From contig JAGXHB010000089.1 in assembly GCA_024636425.1 (NCBI GenBank), positions 1 through 8,162 of the forward strand: a DNA stretch of 8,162 nucleotides, read 5' to 3'. Source of the DNA: Roseobacter sp. GTDB taxonomy: Bacteria; Pseudomonadota; Alphaproteobacteria; Rhodobacterales; Rhodobacteraceae. The translations under genes and the position numbers were made by a program. A model generated the notes under the pieces. The model was not told the origin of the DNA and made no database searches. It saw only the letters and a list, made by a program, of their open reading frames with translations. Positions 1 through 5,578 of the stretch are shown piece by piece (position 1 is the stretch's first letter; each line of letters starts with the position of its first letter).

Positions 1-624
1 GAACTGGCCCTGGCCGGGTTGATCTTGCCAACGGTGGCGACGAACCTGTTTCAGGCCTTGCGGCAGGGGTTCAGGGCGGCGTGGGCGTCGACCAAGCTGT
101 TCAAGGTTTTCCTGATCGCGGGCGGACTCATGTTGGTGCTGTCGGCGCAGCTTGTGACGATCTTGCCCGCCAAGGCCATGCTGCTGGTGATCGGGGTGCC
201 CATCACGCTTTTCGCCATATGGCAAATTGCCGGCTACAGTTTCACGCTGGCTGAACGGTCCAGACCGATCGAGGTGTTGGTGGGCGGGTTTGCCGGTGCC
301 GTTGGCGGCGTGTCGGGGGTTTGGGGGCCGCCGACGGTCGCATATCTGACGGCGCTTGGCACGCCGAAGCATGACCAGATGCGAGTGCAGGGCGTGATCT
401 ATGGATTGGGCGCGATTGCATTGCTGTTTGCGCATGTCGGATCGGGCGTCTTGCGGGCCGAGACTGTGCCTTTTTCGATCGCCATGATCTTGCCCGCCCT
501 GGCCGGAATGTGGCTGGGCAGTCAGATCATGGACAGGATCGATCAAGCGTCGTTCAAGAAGGCGACGCTGTTCATCTTGTTGATTGCGGGCGCGAACCTG
601 ATCCGTCGCGGCCTGCTGGGCTGA
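1..624 (+). CDS. TauE/SafE (DUF81) family membrane permease, C-terminal part
   Basis: This is a partial gene: the reading frame is open from the first base, so the start lies upstream of the window and 207 residues are visible. The TTG at 19 is only an internal codon. The protein is very hydrophobic, with about six likely membrane-spanning stretches, and belongs in the inner membrane. A Gly-rich segment reading GFAGAVGGVSGVWGPPTVAY, followed by a Leu-Gly-Thr/Lys stretch, matches the repeated glycine/proline motif of the TauE/SafE (DUF81) family. Members of that family export or import sulfite, sulfoacetate or other small organic anions. The substrate cannot be read from sequence. The gene ends tail to tail with the XRE repressor gene, with only 4 bp between the stops and no clear terminator in that gap. 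Family assignment is fairly secure; transported compound unknown. Confidence 0.8.
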   Translation, partial: ELALAGLILPTVATNLFQALRQGFRAAWASTKLFKVFLIAGGLMLVLSAQLVTILPAKAMLLVIGVPITLFAIWQIAGYSFTLAERSRPIEVLVGGFAGAVGGVSGVWGPPTVAYLTALGTPKHDQMRVQGVIYGLGAIALLFAHVGSGVLRAETVPFSIAMILPALAGMWLGSQIMDRIDQASFKKATLFILLIAGANLIRRGLLG

Positions 625-628
625 AACC

Positions 629-988
629 CTAGCCCTGACGTGCGACGGTCATGCCCGACACGTCCTCTATGAATGTAACAATACGCGATTTGACGGCATC
701 GTCTTTGATCAGAGCCAAGGCGCTGACAATCTCGATGCTGGGGTCGCTTTTGGGGGCATCGTTCTTGTTGTCATGCAACCCTTCGAAGAAGAACGACGGC
801 GTGACTTCAAGGATTTGCGCCAGCTCAAAGAGCCGACTTGCCGCGACACGATTCGATCCGATTTCATATTTCTGGATTTGTTGGAAGGAAAGATTGAGCT
901 TTTTGGCTACATCGGTTTGGGAAAGACGGCGTAGGGTGCGGATTTGCTTCAGCTTTTTTCCTACGTGAATGTCAACGGGATGGGACAT
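629..988 (-). CDS. Small XRE-family (Cro/CI-type) helix-turn-helix regulator
   Basis: This gene encodes a 119-aa cytoplasmic DNA-binding protein. Residues about 9-66 form a classic HTH_3/XRE domain: GKKLKQIRTLRRLSQTDVAK, then the recognition-helix region LSFQQIQKYEIGSNRVAASRL and a hydrophobic closing helix, FELAQILEVTPSFFFEGL. The remaining 50 residues are a charged linker and a short helical tail (EIVSALALIKDDAVKSRIVTFIEDV) that may dimerise. There is no ligand-binding domain. ATG at 986-988 is supported by an AGAGG-like ribosome site (complement of 1000-1004), 11 nt away, which is slightly long. The gene diverges from the LysR-like gene at 1159, so it may control that gene, itself or both; that is inference. 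Similar small XRE proteins are common in Rhodobacteraceae chromosomes, and the target is unknown. Confidence 0.88.
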   Translation of the reverse strand: MSHPVDIHVGKKLKQIRTLRRLSQTDVAKKLNLSFQQIQKYEIGSNRVAASRLFELAQILEVTPSFFFEGLHDNKNDAPKSDPSIEIVSALALIKDDAVKSRIVTFIEDVSGMTVARQG

Positions 989-1158
989 TGTCGCTAATAC
1001 CTCTGGCTGTTGTGGGAATAGTGATCCTCTAATCCCTCATGACGATCAATTGCATAGATATATTCTATTTAGGGTTACTTTCTTACCTCGGTTGTATTAT
1101 TTGCTTGATATTAACGTATGATCCTTAACAATGTGATGGATGATATTTTTACCATCAG
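989..1158. promoter_or_regulatory. AT-rich divergent promoter region between the XRE and LysR-like genes
   Basis: This 170-bp region separates two divergently transcribed regulator genes and is visibly richer in A+T than the flanking genes. It holds two short dyads: ATAGA-N5-TCTAT at 1054-1068, near the midpoint, and TGATGG-N12-CCATCA at 1134-1157, directly against the GTG start of the LysR-like gene. A TATGAT at 1117-1122 could be a -10 element for the rightward gene. The best -35 candidate, TTGTAT at 1092-1097, is 19 bp away, so the promoter is only suggestive. No convincing leftward promoter was found. Either regulator could bind here; nothing in the sequence decides which. Confidence 0.4.
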
Positions 1159-2061
1159 GTGGCTATGAACCAGATTAACGACATCGCACCTTCAGAGCTT
1201 GTTTCCGTAAAAGCCCCGGCGCTTTTGTACGAAATGATACGTTCGTTTGTTGTATTGGCTGACAAGCTTAACCTGAGCCACGCGGTCAAGGAACTTGACA
1301 TAACGAGGCAGACCGTACGGAGACACATCGCACATCTGGAAGAAATGAGAGGGGCTGCACTCTTTACGGTGGATGACCGCAAATACCAGCTTACGGATCA
1401 TGGGATCGAAGCGTTGCCGGAAGCGATTGATATACTCGCAAGGGGCAAGGTCTGGGCACAGGGCAGTGCCAGCCACATTGATGGCCTGTTGCGTCTGTCC
1501 CATGAAGGGCGAGATGGCTGGACGTTCTTTCAGCAGCAGCAGCCGTTAACACAGATCTGGGACAAAGAGTCCCCCGTGCTGCTGGAGGTTTTCAAATCCT
1601 GGGTGGCAAGCAGCGGTGCTCTGGAACATCCGGACTTCCAACGGGTCCGTCCTTTTGTTCTGGTATATCGCGAGTCTCCTCATGGATGGCTTTGTATCGA
1701 AGTGGGGCAAGAATCATTCTATACAAAGTGGTGGGGCTGGGCGAATGCGCGCAGCAGCATCGGGCGTCCGTTGAGCGAATTCCCAGGCGGGCCTGAATTT
1801 GAGGCAATGTTGAACCTGCCGTTCCGGGAAGTGCAGGCAAATGGTGGTGTTCGGCTGGACGAGGTCGTCACGAAACTTCCACGAGAAGCAGGTGGAAAGC
1901 CTATCCCATTGGCTTATAAGCGACTTCTGCTCGCAAGCAGGTTCCCCGACGGAAGCTTTGCCTTGGTTGCCGCCGTTGACCGGACGCGCGCGATCTCAAT
2001 TGCGGGGATCGATCAAGACACTTTACGCGGGATGCCTGCCGACGCGGTCGTCAGCTTCTAG
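1159..2061 (+). CDS. LysR-like HTH regulator with atypical, possibly PAS-like, C-terminal domain
   Basis: The product is 300 aa. Residues about 24-88 resemble the LysR winged helix: FVVLADKLNLSHAVKELDIT, then RQTVRRHIAHLEEMRGAALF, then LTDHGIEALPEA. This is the usual pattern of a helix-turn-helix, a dimerisation-type helix and a wing. The C-terminal part does not look like the LysR periplasmic-binding-like effector domain. It is rich in Trp and aromatic residues (WTFFQQQQ, KWWGWANARSS). From about 165 it reads like a PAS-type sensor: FVLVYRESPHGWLCIEVG, then GRPLSEF, then YKRLLLASRFPDGSFALVAAV at about 253-273. PAS-like is inference from pattern only. The start is uncertain: GTG 1159 has no visible ribosome site, and ATG 1165 has AGGTGG only 2 nt ahead. 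An in-frame stop at 1141-1143 rules out much further extension. The gene lies 78 bp before the GNAT-like gene on the same strand and probably regulates it or is co-transcribed with it. Confidence 0.75.
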   Translation: MAMNQINDIAPSELVSVKAPALLYEMIRSFVVLADKLNLSHAVKELDITRQTVRRHIAHLEEMRGAALFTVDDRKYQLTDHGIEALPEAIDILARGKVWAQGSASHIDGLLRLSHEGRDGWTFFQQQQPLTQIWDKESPVLLEVFKSWVASSGALEHPDFQRVRPFVLVYRESPHGWLCIEVGQESFYTKWWGWANARSSIGRPLSEFPGGPEFEAMLNLPFREVQANGGVRLDEVVTKLPREAGGKPIPLAYKRLLLASRFPDGSFALVAAVDRTRAISIAGIDQDTLRGMPADAVVSF

Positions 2062-2105
2062 CGTAAGTTAGCAAAAATCGAGCGAAGTTTGAATTATTGG
2101 GCTAA

Positions 2106-2132
2106 CCTTTGATGTGAAGCGTATCAAAGGAG
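2106..2132 (+). promoter_or_regulatory. Hairpin overlapping the ribosome-binding site of the 2140 gene
   Basis: CCTTTGAT at 2106-2113 is perfectly complementary to ATCAAAGG at 2123-2130. Two G-U pairs (2114/2122 and 2115/2121) extend the stem to ten pairs around a 5-nt GAAGC loop. The 3' arm contains AAGG of the AAGGAG Shine-Dalgarno (2127-2132), which sits 7 nt before the ATG at 2140. In RNA the ribosome site would be half buried. No T-run follows, so this is not an intrinsic terminator. It could be a translational switch (thermometer or protein/RNA-controlled) or, as DNA, a 25-bp operator dyad. Confidence 0.6.
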
Positions 2133-2139
2133 AGTCTAA

Positions 2140-2856
2140 ATGACATTGCACAGCTTTCAGGATGGCGAACGATTCATTGCAAACAGTCTGGGCATGTTGG
2201 CTCGGGCAGGTATCACCCTTGAAGTCGGATATGATTTCGACGTTTACCAAAACATCATTACAGCTGCACGTCCGGAGCATATACTCGGACTTCCCTTTGA
2301 CCCCTCGGTTCATCAGATGTCAAAGGATAACGCGTTCTGGATTGTCGGCTATAATGCGAAGGGCGAGGTCATGCATACGCAGGCAATGCGAATGCTGGAT
2401 CTGGCCGGGAACAGTCTTGCCGAACATCTGCGGCGTTCCTTCGTTGATTTTCCCCCTCCCGGGCTGGATATCGACTTCCAGCGTTCCCGCTATCGGCCCG
2501 GCCCTGGCGCCGGGAAGATTCTCGGCAAGGTCGCCTATCACGGTGAGTTCTGGGTCGGTGCGACGCCACGGGAGTTCAGAAATGCAGGCTTGTCGGCGGT
2601 ACTGGGGCGGTATGCCTTCTGGCAGGCGCTTGAGCATTGGAACCCGGACAATATCATTGCTTTCATGCAGAACTCTGTTGTGTTCAAGGGCTTCCCCGCG
2701 CGCCACGGCTACATGCACACGGAGCCGGGTACCTTGCGGTGGTTCCGCAAAGAAGATGATACACCAATCGAAGGCTTCATGTCGTATATGAGCAATGAGG
2801 ACTTGAGGTTCATTCTCGAGATGCCGCTGACCGAATTTTCGGTTCAAGCCGCCTGA
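2140..2856 (+). CDS. Unrecognised protein, GNAT-acyltransferase-like features
   Basis: The product is a soluble 238-aa protein with no signal peptide or membrane segment. I do not recognise a named family. A strand-like stretch, FWIVGYNAKGEVMHTQAMRM at about 66-85, resembles the central beta strands of GNAT folds (hydrophobic strand, turn with Asn-Ala-Lys-Gly, second strand). GKVAYHGEFWV at 129-139 followed by TPREFRNAGLSAVLGRYAFW at 142-161 resembles the acyl-CoA-binding strand and the R-x-x-G loop plus helix of motif A. The canonical Q/R-x-x-G-x-G/A is imperfect (RNAGLS). A later segment, GFPARHGYMHTE, is rich in His and aromatics. It lacks the Arg/Trp signature of LuxI autoinducer synthases. 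ATG 2140 is well supported by AAGGAG at 2127-2132, which lies in a hairpin. Substrate and role are unknown; the upstream regulator gene suggests conditional expression. Confidence 0.7.
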   Translation: MTLHSFQDGERFIANSLGMLARAGITLEVGYDFDVYQNIITAARPEHILGLPFDPSVHQMSKDNAFWIVGYNAKGEVMHTQAMRMLDLAGNSLAEHLRRSFVDFPPPGLDIDFQRSRYRPGPGAGKILGKVAYHGEFWVGATPREFRNAGLSAVLGRYAFWQALEHWNPDNIIAFMQNSVVFKGFPARHGYMHTEPGTLRWFRKEDDTPIEGFMSYMSNEDLRFILEMPLTEFSVQAA

Positions 2857-2863
2857 TCCATAC

Positions 2864-2895
2864 AAAAAGAGCCGCAGGCTTCTGCGGCTCTTTTT
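2864..2895. terminator. Bidirectional intrinsic terminator
   Basis: The arms AAAAAGAGCCGCAG (2864-2877) and CTGCGGCTCTTTTT (2882-2895) are perfectly complementary around a GCTT loop. The nine-pair GC-rich core GAGCCGCAG/CTGCGGCTC is flanked by A5 on the left and T5 on the right, so a U-tract follows the stem in either direction. It sits between the convergent ends of the 2140 gene (stop 2854-2856) and pckA (stop complement 2914-2916) and should end both transcripts. Confidence 0.93.
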
Positions 2896-2913
2896 ACGAA
2901 CTGGCGTGACGTA

Positions 2914-4512
2914 TCAGCCGATCGCGGCGGATTTCACGTCTTCGTCGATATAGGGCATGTACTGCTGGAAGTTGTCAGCAAACATCGTGACCAGTTTGGC
3001 CGCCTGACGGTCGTAGGAGTCCGGATTGTCCCATGTCCGGCGCGGATCGAGAAGGATGTCGGCCACGCCTGTCACGGCAACAGGCACCTCAAATCCAAAG
3101 TTAGGATCCTTGCGGTATTCAACATCGGCCAGCGACCCTTCGAGGGCGGAAGTCAGCAAGGCGCGGGTCGCCTTGATCGGCATCCGGCTGCCTGTGCCGT
3201 AGGCACCACCGGTCCAGCCGGTGTTGACCAGCCAGCATGTCGCGCCATGGGTCGCGATCTTTTCGCGCAGAAGGTTGCCGTAAACCTCGGGACGCCGTGG
3301 CATGAAAGGTGCGCCAAAGCAGGTCGAGAATGTCGGCTCGGGCTCGGTCACGCCGCGCTCCGTGCCCGCAACCTTCGAGGTAAAGCCCGACAGGAAGTGG
3401 TACATCGCCTGCGCTGGTGTCAGTCGCGCGATGGGCGGCAAAACACCGAAGGCATCGCAGGTCAACATGATGATATTCTTGGGATGCCCGCCTGTCGCCT
3501 TAGCCGATGCGTTCGATATATAGTGCAGGGGATAGGCGCAGCGCATGTTTGCAGTCAGAGAATCATCATCGAAATCAAGCTCTTTGGTTTCGGCGTCAAA
3601 GACCATGTTTTCGATCACGGTGCCGAACTTTTCAGTCGTGGCATAAATCTCGGGCTCTGCCTCGCGGCTCAGGTTGATCGTCTTGGCATAGCATCCGCCC
3701 TCGAAGTTGAAAGTTCCTGTACCGGACCAGCCATGTTCGTCATCTCCGATCAGCGTGCGGCCCGGATCTGCCGAAAGGGTTGTCTTGCCGGTGCCGGACA
3801 GGCCAAAGAAAACGGCCGTGTCGACAGGATTGCCCGTCGCATGGTTGGCCGAACAGTGCATCGGCATCACGCCTTTTTCGGGCAACAGATAGTTCAGCAG
3901 GGTAAAGACGGACTTCTTGTTCTCACCGGCATATTCAGTGCCGCCGATCAGGATCATCTTTCTATCGAAGTTCATCGCAATCACGGTTTCCGACCGGCAA
4001 TCGTGCTTGGCCGGATCCGCCGAGAATGTGGGGCAATTGATCACGGTGAAATCCGCGATGAAATCATCAAGCGCTTCGTGGTCGGGACGGCGCAGCATGT
4101 GGCGAATGAAAAGCCCGTGCCACGCCAGTTCGGTCACCATGCGGACGTTGATCGCATGTTTGGGGTCAGCGCCCCCGACCAGATCCTGCACGAAATAGTC
4201 ACGCCCCTGCATATGCTTGAGCATGTCGTTGTACAGCGCATCGAACCCATCGGGCGACATCTCTGCATTGTTTTCCCACCAGATTTTGTCTGCAACGTCG
4301 TCGGTTTTGACGACATGCTTGTCTTTGGGGGACCGACCGGTGAACTTTCCGGTTGTCACCAGAAAGGTGCCGCCCTTTCCCAATGTGCCTTCATTCCGTT
4401 TCAGCGCAGCTTCGACGAGCGCGGGTTCGATCAGGTTGTAATAGACATCACCTAGCCCGCTAATGCCCTGATCTTCGAGGCGGAATTGCGGATTTACCCG
4501 GCCTTGTGTCAT
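2914..4512 (-). CDS. pckA: Phosphoenolpyruvate carboxykinase (ATP)
   Basis: PckA converts oxaloacetate plus ATP to phosphoenolpyruvate, CO2 and ADP (EC 4.1.1.49), the entry step of gluconeogenesis, in the cytosol. At 532 aa the protein is full length for the family. Visible motifs, in order: GRSPKDKH at 59-66 (substrate-binding Arg60); KK at 199-200 and MHCSAN at 218-223, whose Lys200 and His219 correspond to the metal ligands Lys213 and His232 of the E. coli enzyme; the kinase-1 P-loop GLSGTGKTTLS at 237-247 (Lys243); kinase-2 LIGDDEHGW at 254-262 (Asp257/Asp258); and Arg324 in NMRCAYP. All key residues are present. The start is fixed by AGGAG (complement of 4520-4524), 7 nt before ATG. The gene is transcribed away from chvI across a motif-rich shared regulatory region and ends at a strong convergent terminator. 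Confidence 0.98.
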   Translation of the reverse strand: MTQGRVNPQFRLEDQGISGLGDVYYNLIEPALVEAALKRNEGTLGKGGTFLVTTGKFTGRSPKDKHVVKTDDVADKIWWENNAEMSPDGFDALYNDMLKHMQGRDYFVQDLVGGADPKHAINVRMVTELAWHGLFIRHMLRRPDHEALDDFIADFTVINCPTFSADPAKHDCRSETVIAMNFDRKMILIGGTEYAGENKKSVFTLLNYLLPEKGVMPMHCSANHATGNPVDTAVFFGLSGTGKTTLSADPGRTLIGDDEHGWSGTGTFNFEGGCYAKTINLSREAEPEIYATTEKFGTVIENMVFDAETKELDFDDDSLTANMRCAYPLHYISNASAKATGGHPKNIIMLTCDAFGVLPPIARLTPAQAMYHFLSGFTSKVAGTERGVTEPEPTFSTCFGAPFMPRRPEVYGNLLREKIATHGATCWLVNTGWTGGAYGTGSRMPIKATRALLTSALEGSLADVEYRKDPNFGFEVPVAVTGVADILLDPRRTWDNPDSYDRQAAKLVTMFADNFQQYMPYIDEDVKSAAIG

Positions 4513-4530
4513 GTGATGTCTCCTGTAGAT

Positions 4531-4546
4531 GCGTCAAATATGACGC
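4531..4546. repeat. Inverted repeat GCGTCA-AATA-TGACGC upstream of pckA
   Basis: This is a perfect 6-bp inverted repeat with a 4-bp centre, only 18 bp ahead of the pckA start codon and just outside its Shine-Dalgarno sequence. It uses the same hexamer found three more times in the same intergenic region. It is either a compact operator near the transcription start or a small 5'-UTR hairpin of the pckA mRNA; the recurrence of the hexamer favours an operator. Confidence 0.5.
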
Positions 4547-4855
4547 CAAAATTCTGCACAAAATGGCGCGACCATGTGGCCGTAACCGCCTCTTAGCACG
4601 TCGTTTTGCGGTATGAACAGACGGGTTGACGCAGTTAGCGCCACCAAAGCGATGTTCTGTCGTTCGGCGTCAGACCACATCAAATTGGTAGCGTATTACA
4701 GGGCCGTTTTTCCCGATCGACTGCGTCAATTTAGCCGTTCCTAACCAAATTATGGCGGAATTAGGGCCACACATCACGCTGATTCGCACTTTAGGATTGA
4801 TTCGACCGTATAAATTGGTGATCACTTAACGAAAAAATAAATAATTGAGCAGCAT

Positions 4856-4862
4856 AAGGAAG
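4856..4862 (+). promoter_or_regulatory. Ribosome-binding site that fixes the chvI start
   Basis: AAGGAAG lies about 6-8 nt before the ATG at 4869. This selects the ATG over the in-frame TTG at 4845, which would place this site inside the coding region and would add eight residues not expected ahead of a receiver domain that normally opens directly with its first beta strand. Confidence 0.8.
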
Positions 4863-4868
4863 CAGGCA

Positions 4869-5570
4869 ATGTCAAAAATTGCATTGGTAGATGACGACAG
4901 GAATATCCTGACGTCCGTTTCAATGACTCTGGAAGCAGAAGGTTTCGAGGTAGAAACCTATAACGATGGTCAGGCCGCTTTGGACGCTTTCAACAAAAAG
5001 CTTCCCGATATGGCCGTTCTTGATATCAAGATGCCCCGTATGGACGGGATGGATCTGCTTCAGCGGCTCCGTCAGAAAACAGCGATGCCGATCATCTTCC
5101 TCACCTCAAAGGACGACGAGATTGACGAAGTGCTGGGCCTGCGGATGGGGGCCGACGACTATGTCAAAAAGCCTTTCAGCCAGCGCCTTCTGGTTGAGCG
5201 GATCCGCGCCTTGTTACGGCGTCAGGACGCCGTTGAATCCAACGAGATCGGCGATACCGAGGAGACCAAGGTCATCGAACGCGGTGATTTGCGGATGGAT
5301 CCTCTGCGCCATGCCGTCAGTTGGAAAGGCAAGGACGTGTCGCTGACCGTGACAGAATTCCTGCTGCTGCAAGCCCTTGCTCAGCGCCCCGGTTTCGTGA
5401 AGTCGCGCGATCAGCTTATGGACGTTGCTTATGACGATCAGGTTTATGTCGACGATCGCACAATCGACAGCCATATCAAGCGCCTCCGCAAGAAGATGCG
5501 GACAGCAGATGAGGAATTCTCGGCGATTGAGACACTTTACGGTATCGGCTACAGGTATAACGAAGAGTGA
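4869..5570 (+). CDS. chvI: Two-component response regulator ChvI, OmpR/PhoB type
   Basis: ChvI is the transcription factor partner of the sensor kinase ChvG. In alphaproteobacteria (ChvI, ExoS-partner ChvI, BvrR) the pair controls envelope, exopolysaccharide, acid-stress and host-interaction genes. The product from ATG 4869 is 233 aa. Receiver domain, residues 1-120: acidic pocket Asp8-Asp9, phosphoacceptor Asp52 in VLDIKMPRMDG, switch Thr79 in FLTSKDD, and Lys101 in YVKKPF. Winged-helix domain, about 135-230: LTVTEFLLLQALAQRPG, then the recognition helix around DDRTIDSHIKRLRKKM, then the wing ending IETLYGIGYRY. All signalling residues are intact. The next gene, chvG, begins 8 bp after the stop, so the two are co-transcribed. 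The repeated motif upstream is a candidate site for autoregulation; that is inference. Confidence 0.97.
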   Translation: MSKIALVDDDRNILTSVSMTLEAEGFEVETYNDGQAALDAFNKKLPDMAVLDIKMPRMDGMDLLQRLRQKTAMPIIFLTSKDDEIDEVLGLRMGADDYVKKPFSQRLLVERIRALLRRQDAVESNEIGDTEETKVIERGDLRMDPLRHAVSWKGKDVSLTVTEFLLLQALAQRPGFVKSRDQLMDVAYDDQVYVDDRTIDSHIKRLRKKMRTADEEFSAIETLYGIGYRYNEE

Positions 5571-5578
5571 TCTGACAC

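Larger units (their letters stand above)
4513..4868. promoter_or_regulatory. Divergent pckA/chvI regulatory region with repeated GCGTCA motif
   Basis: No gene is seen in these 356 bp. The hexamer GCGTCA or its complement occurs five times: 4531-4536 (+), 4541-4546 (-), 4627-4632 (-), 4667-4672 (+) and 4723-4728 (+). The third and fifth copies lie in a 10-bp match in opposite orientation: TTGACGCAGT at 4626-4635 and ACTGCGTCAA at 4720-4729. The chvI-proximal end is AT rich, with TATAAA at 4809-4814 as a possible -10, the 8-bp palindrome GTGATCAC at 4818-4825, and an A-rich leader. No clean -35/-10 pair could be fixed for either gene. The repeats suggest a transcription factor acting on one or both promoters. 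Confidence 0.6.

Noticed and set aside
2106..2130. Intrinsic terminator after the LysR-like gene
   Set aside because: The stem is followed by AGAGTCTAAATG rather than a T-run, so termination is unlikely.
2140..2856. LuxI-type acyl-homoserine lactone synthase
   Set aside because: The size is close and the fold may be GNAT-like, but the conserved N-terminal Arg/Phe/Trp signature of LuxI is absent and the neighbouring regulator is not LuxR-type.
2320..2865. Open frame of 181 codons on the minus strand
   Set aside because: It is antisense to the 2140 gene, which has a clear ribosome site and plausible protein composition. The minus frame has neither.
3247..4455. Long open frame of 402 codons on the plus strand
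   Set aside because: It lies wholly antisense to pckA, whose motifs and residues are all intact. The translation resembles no family and the frame is a by-product of GC-rich codon use.
4826..4840. CtrA-like box TTAA-N7-ATAA upstream of chvI
   Set aside because: One half-site deviates from TTAA and the stretch is simply A-rich, so a chance match is likely. There is no second box nearby.
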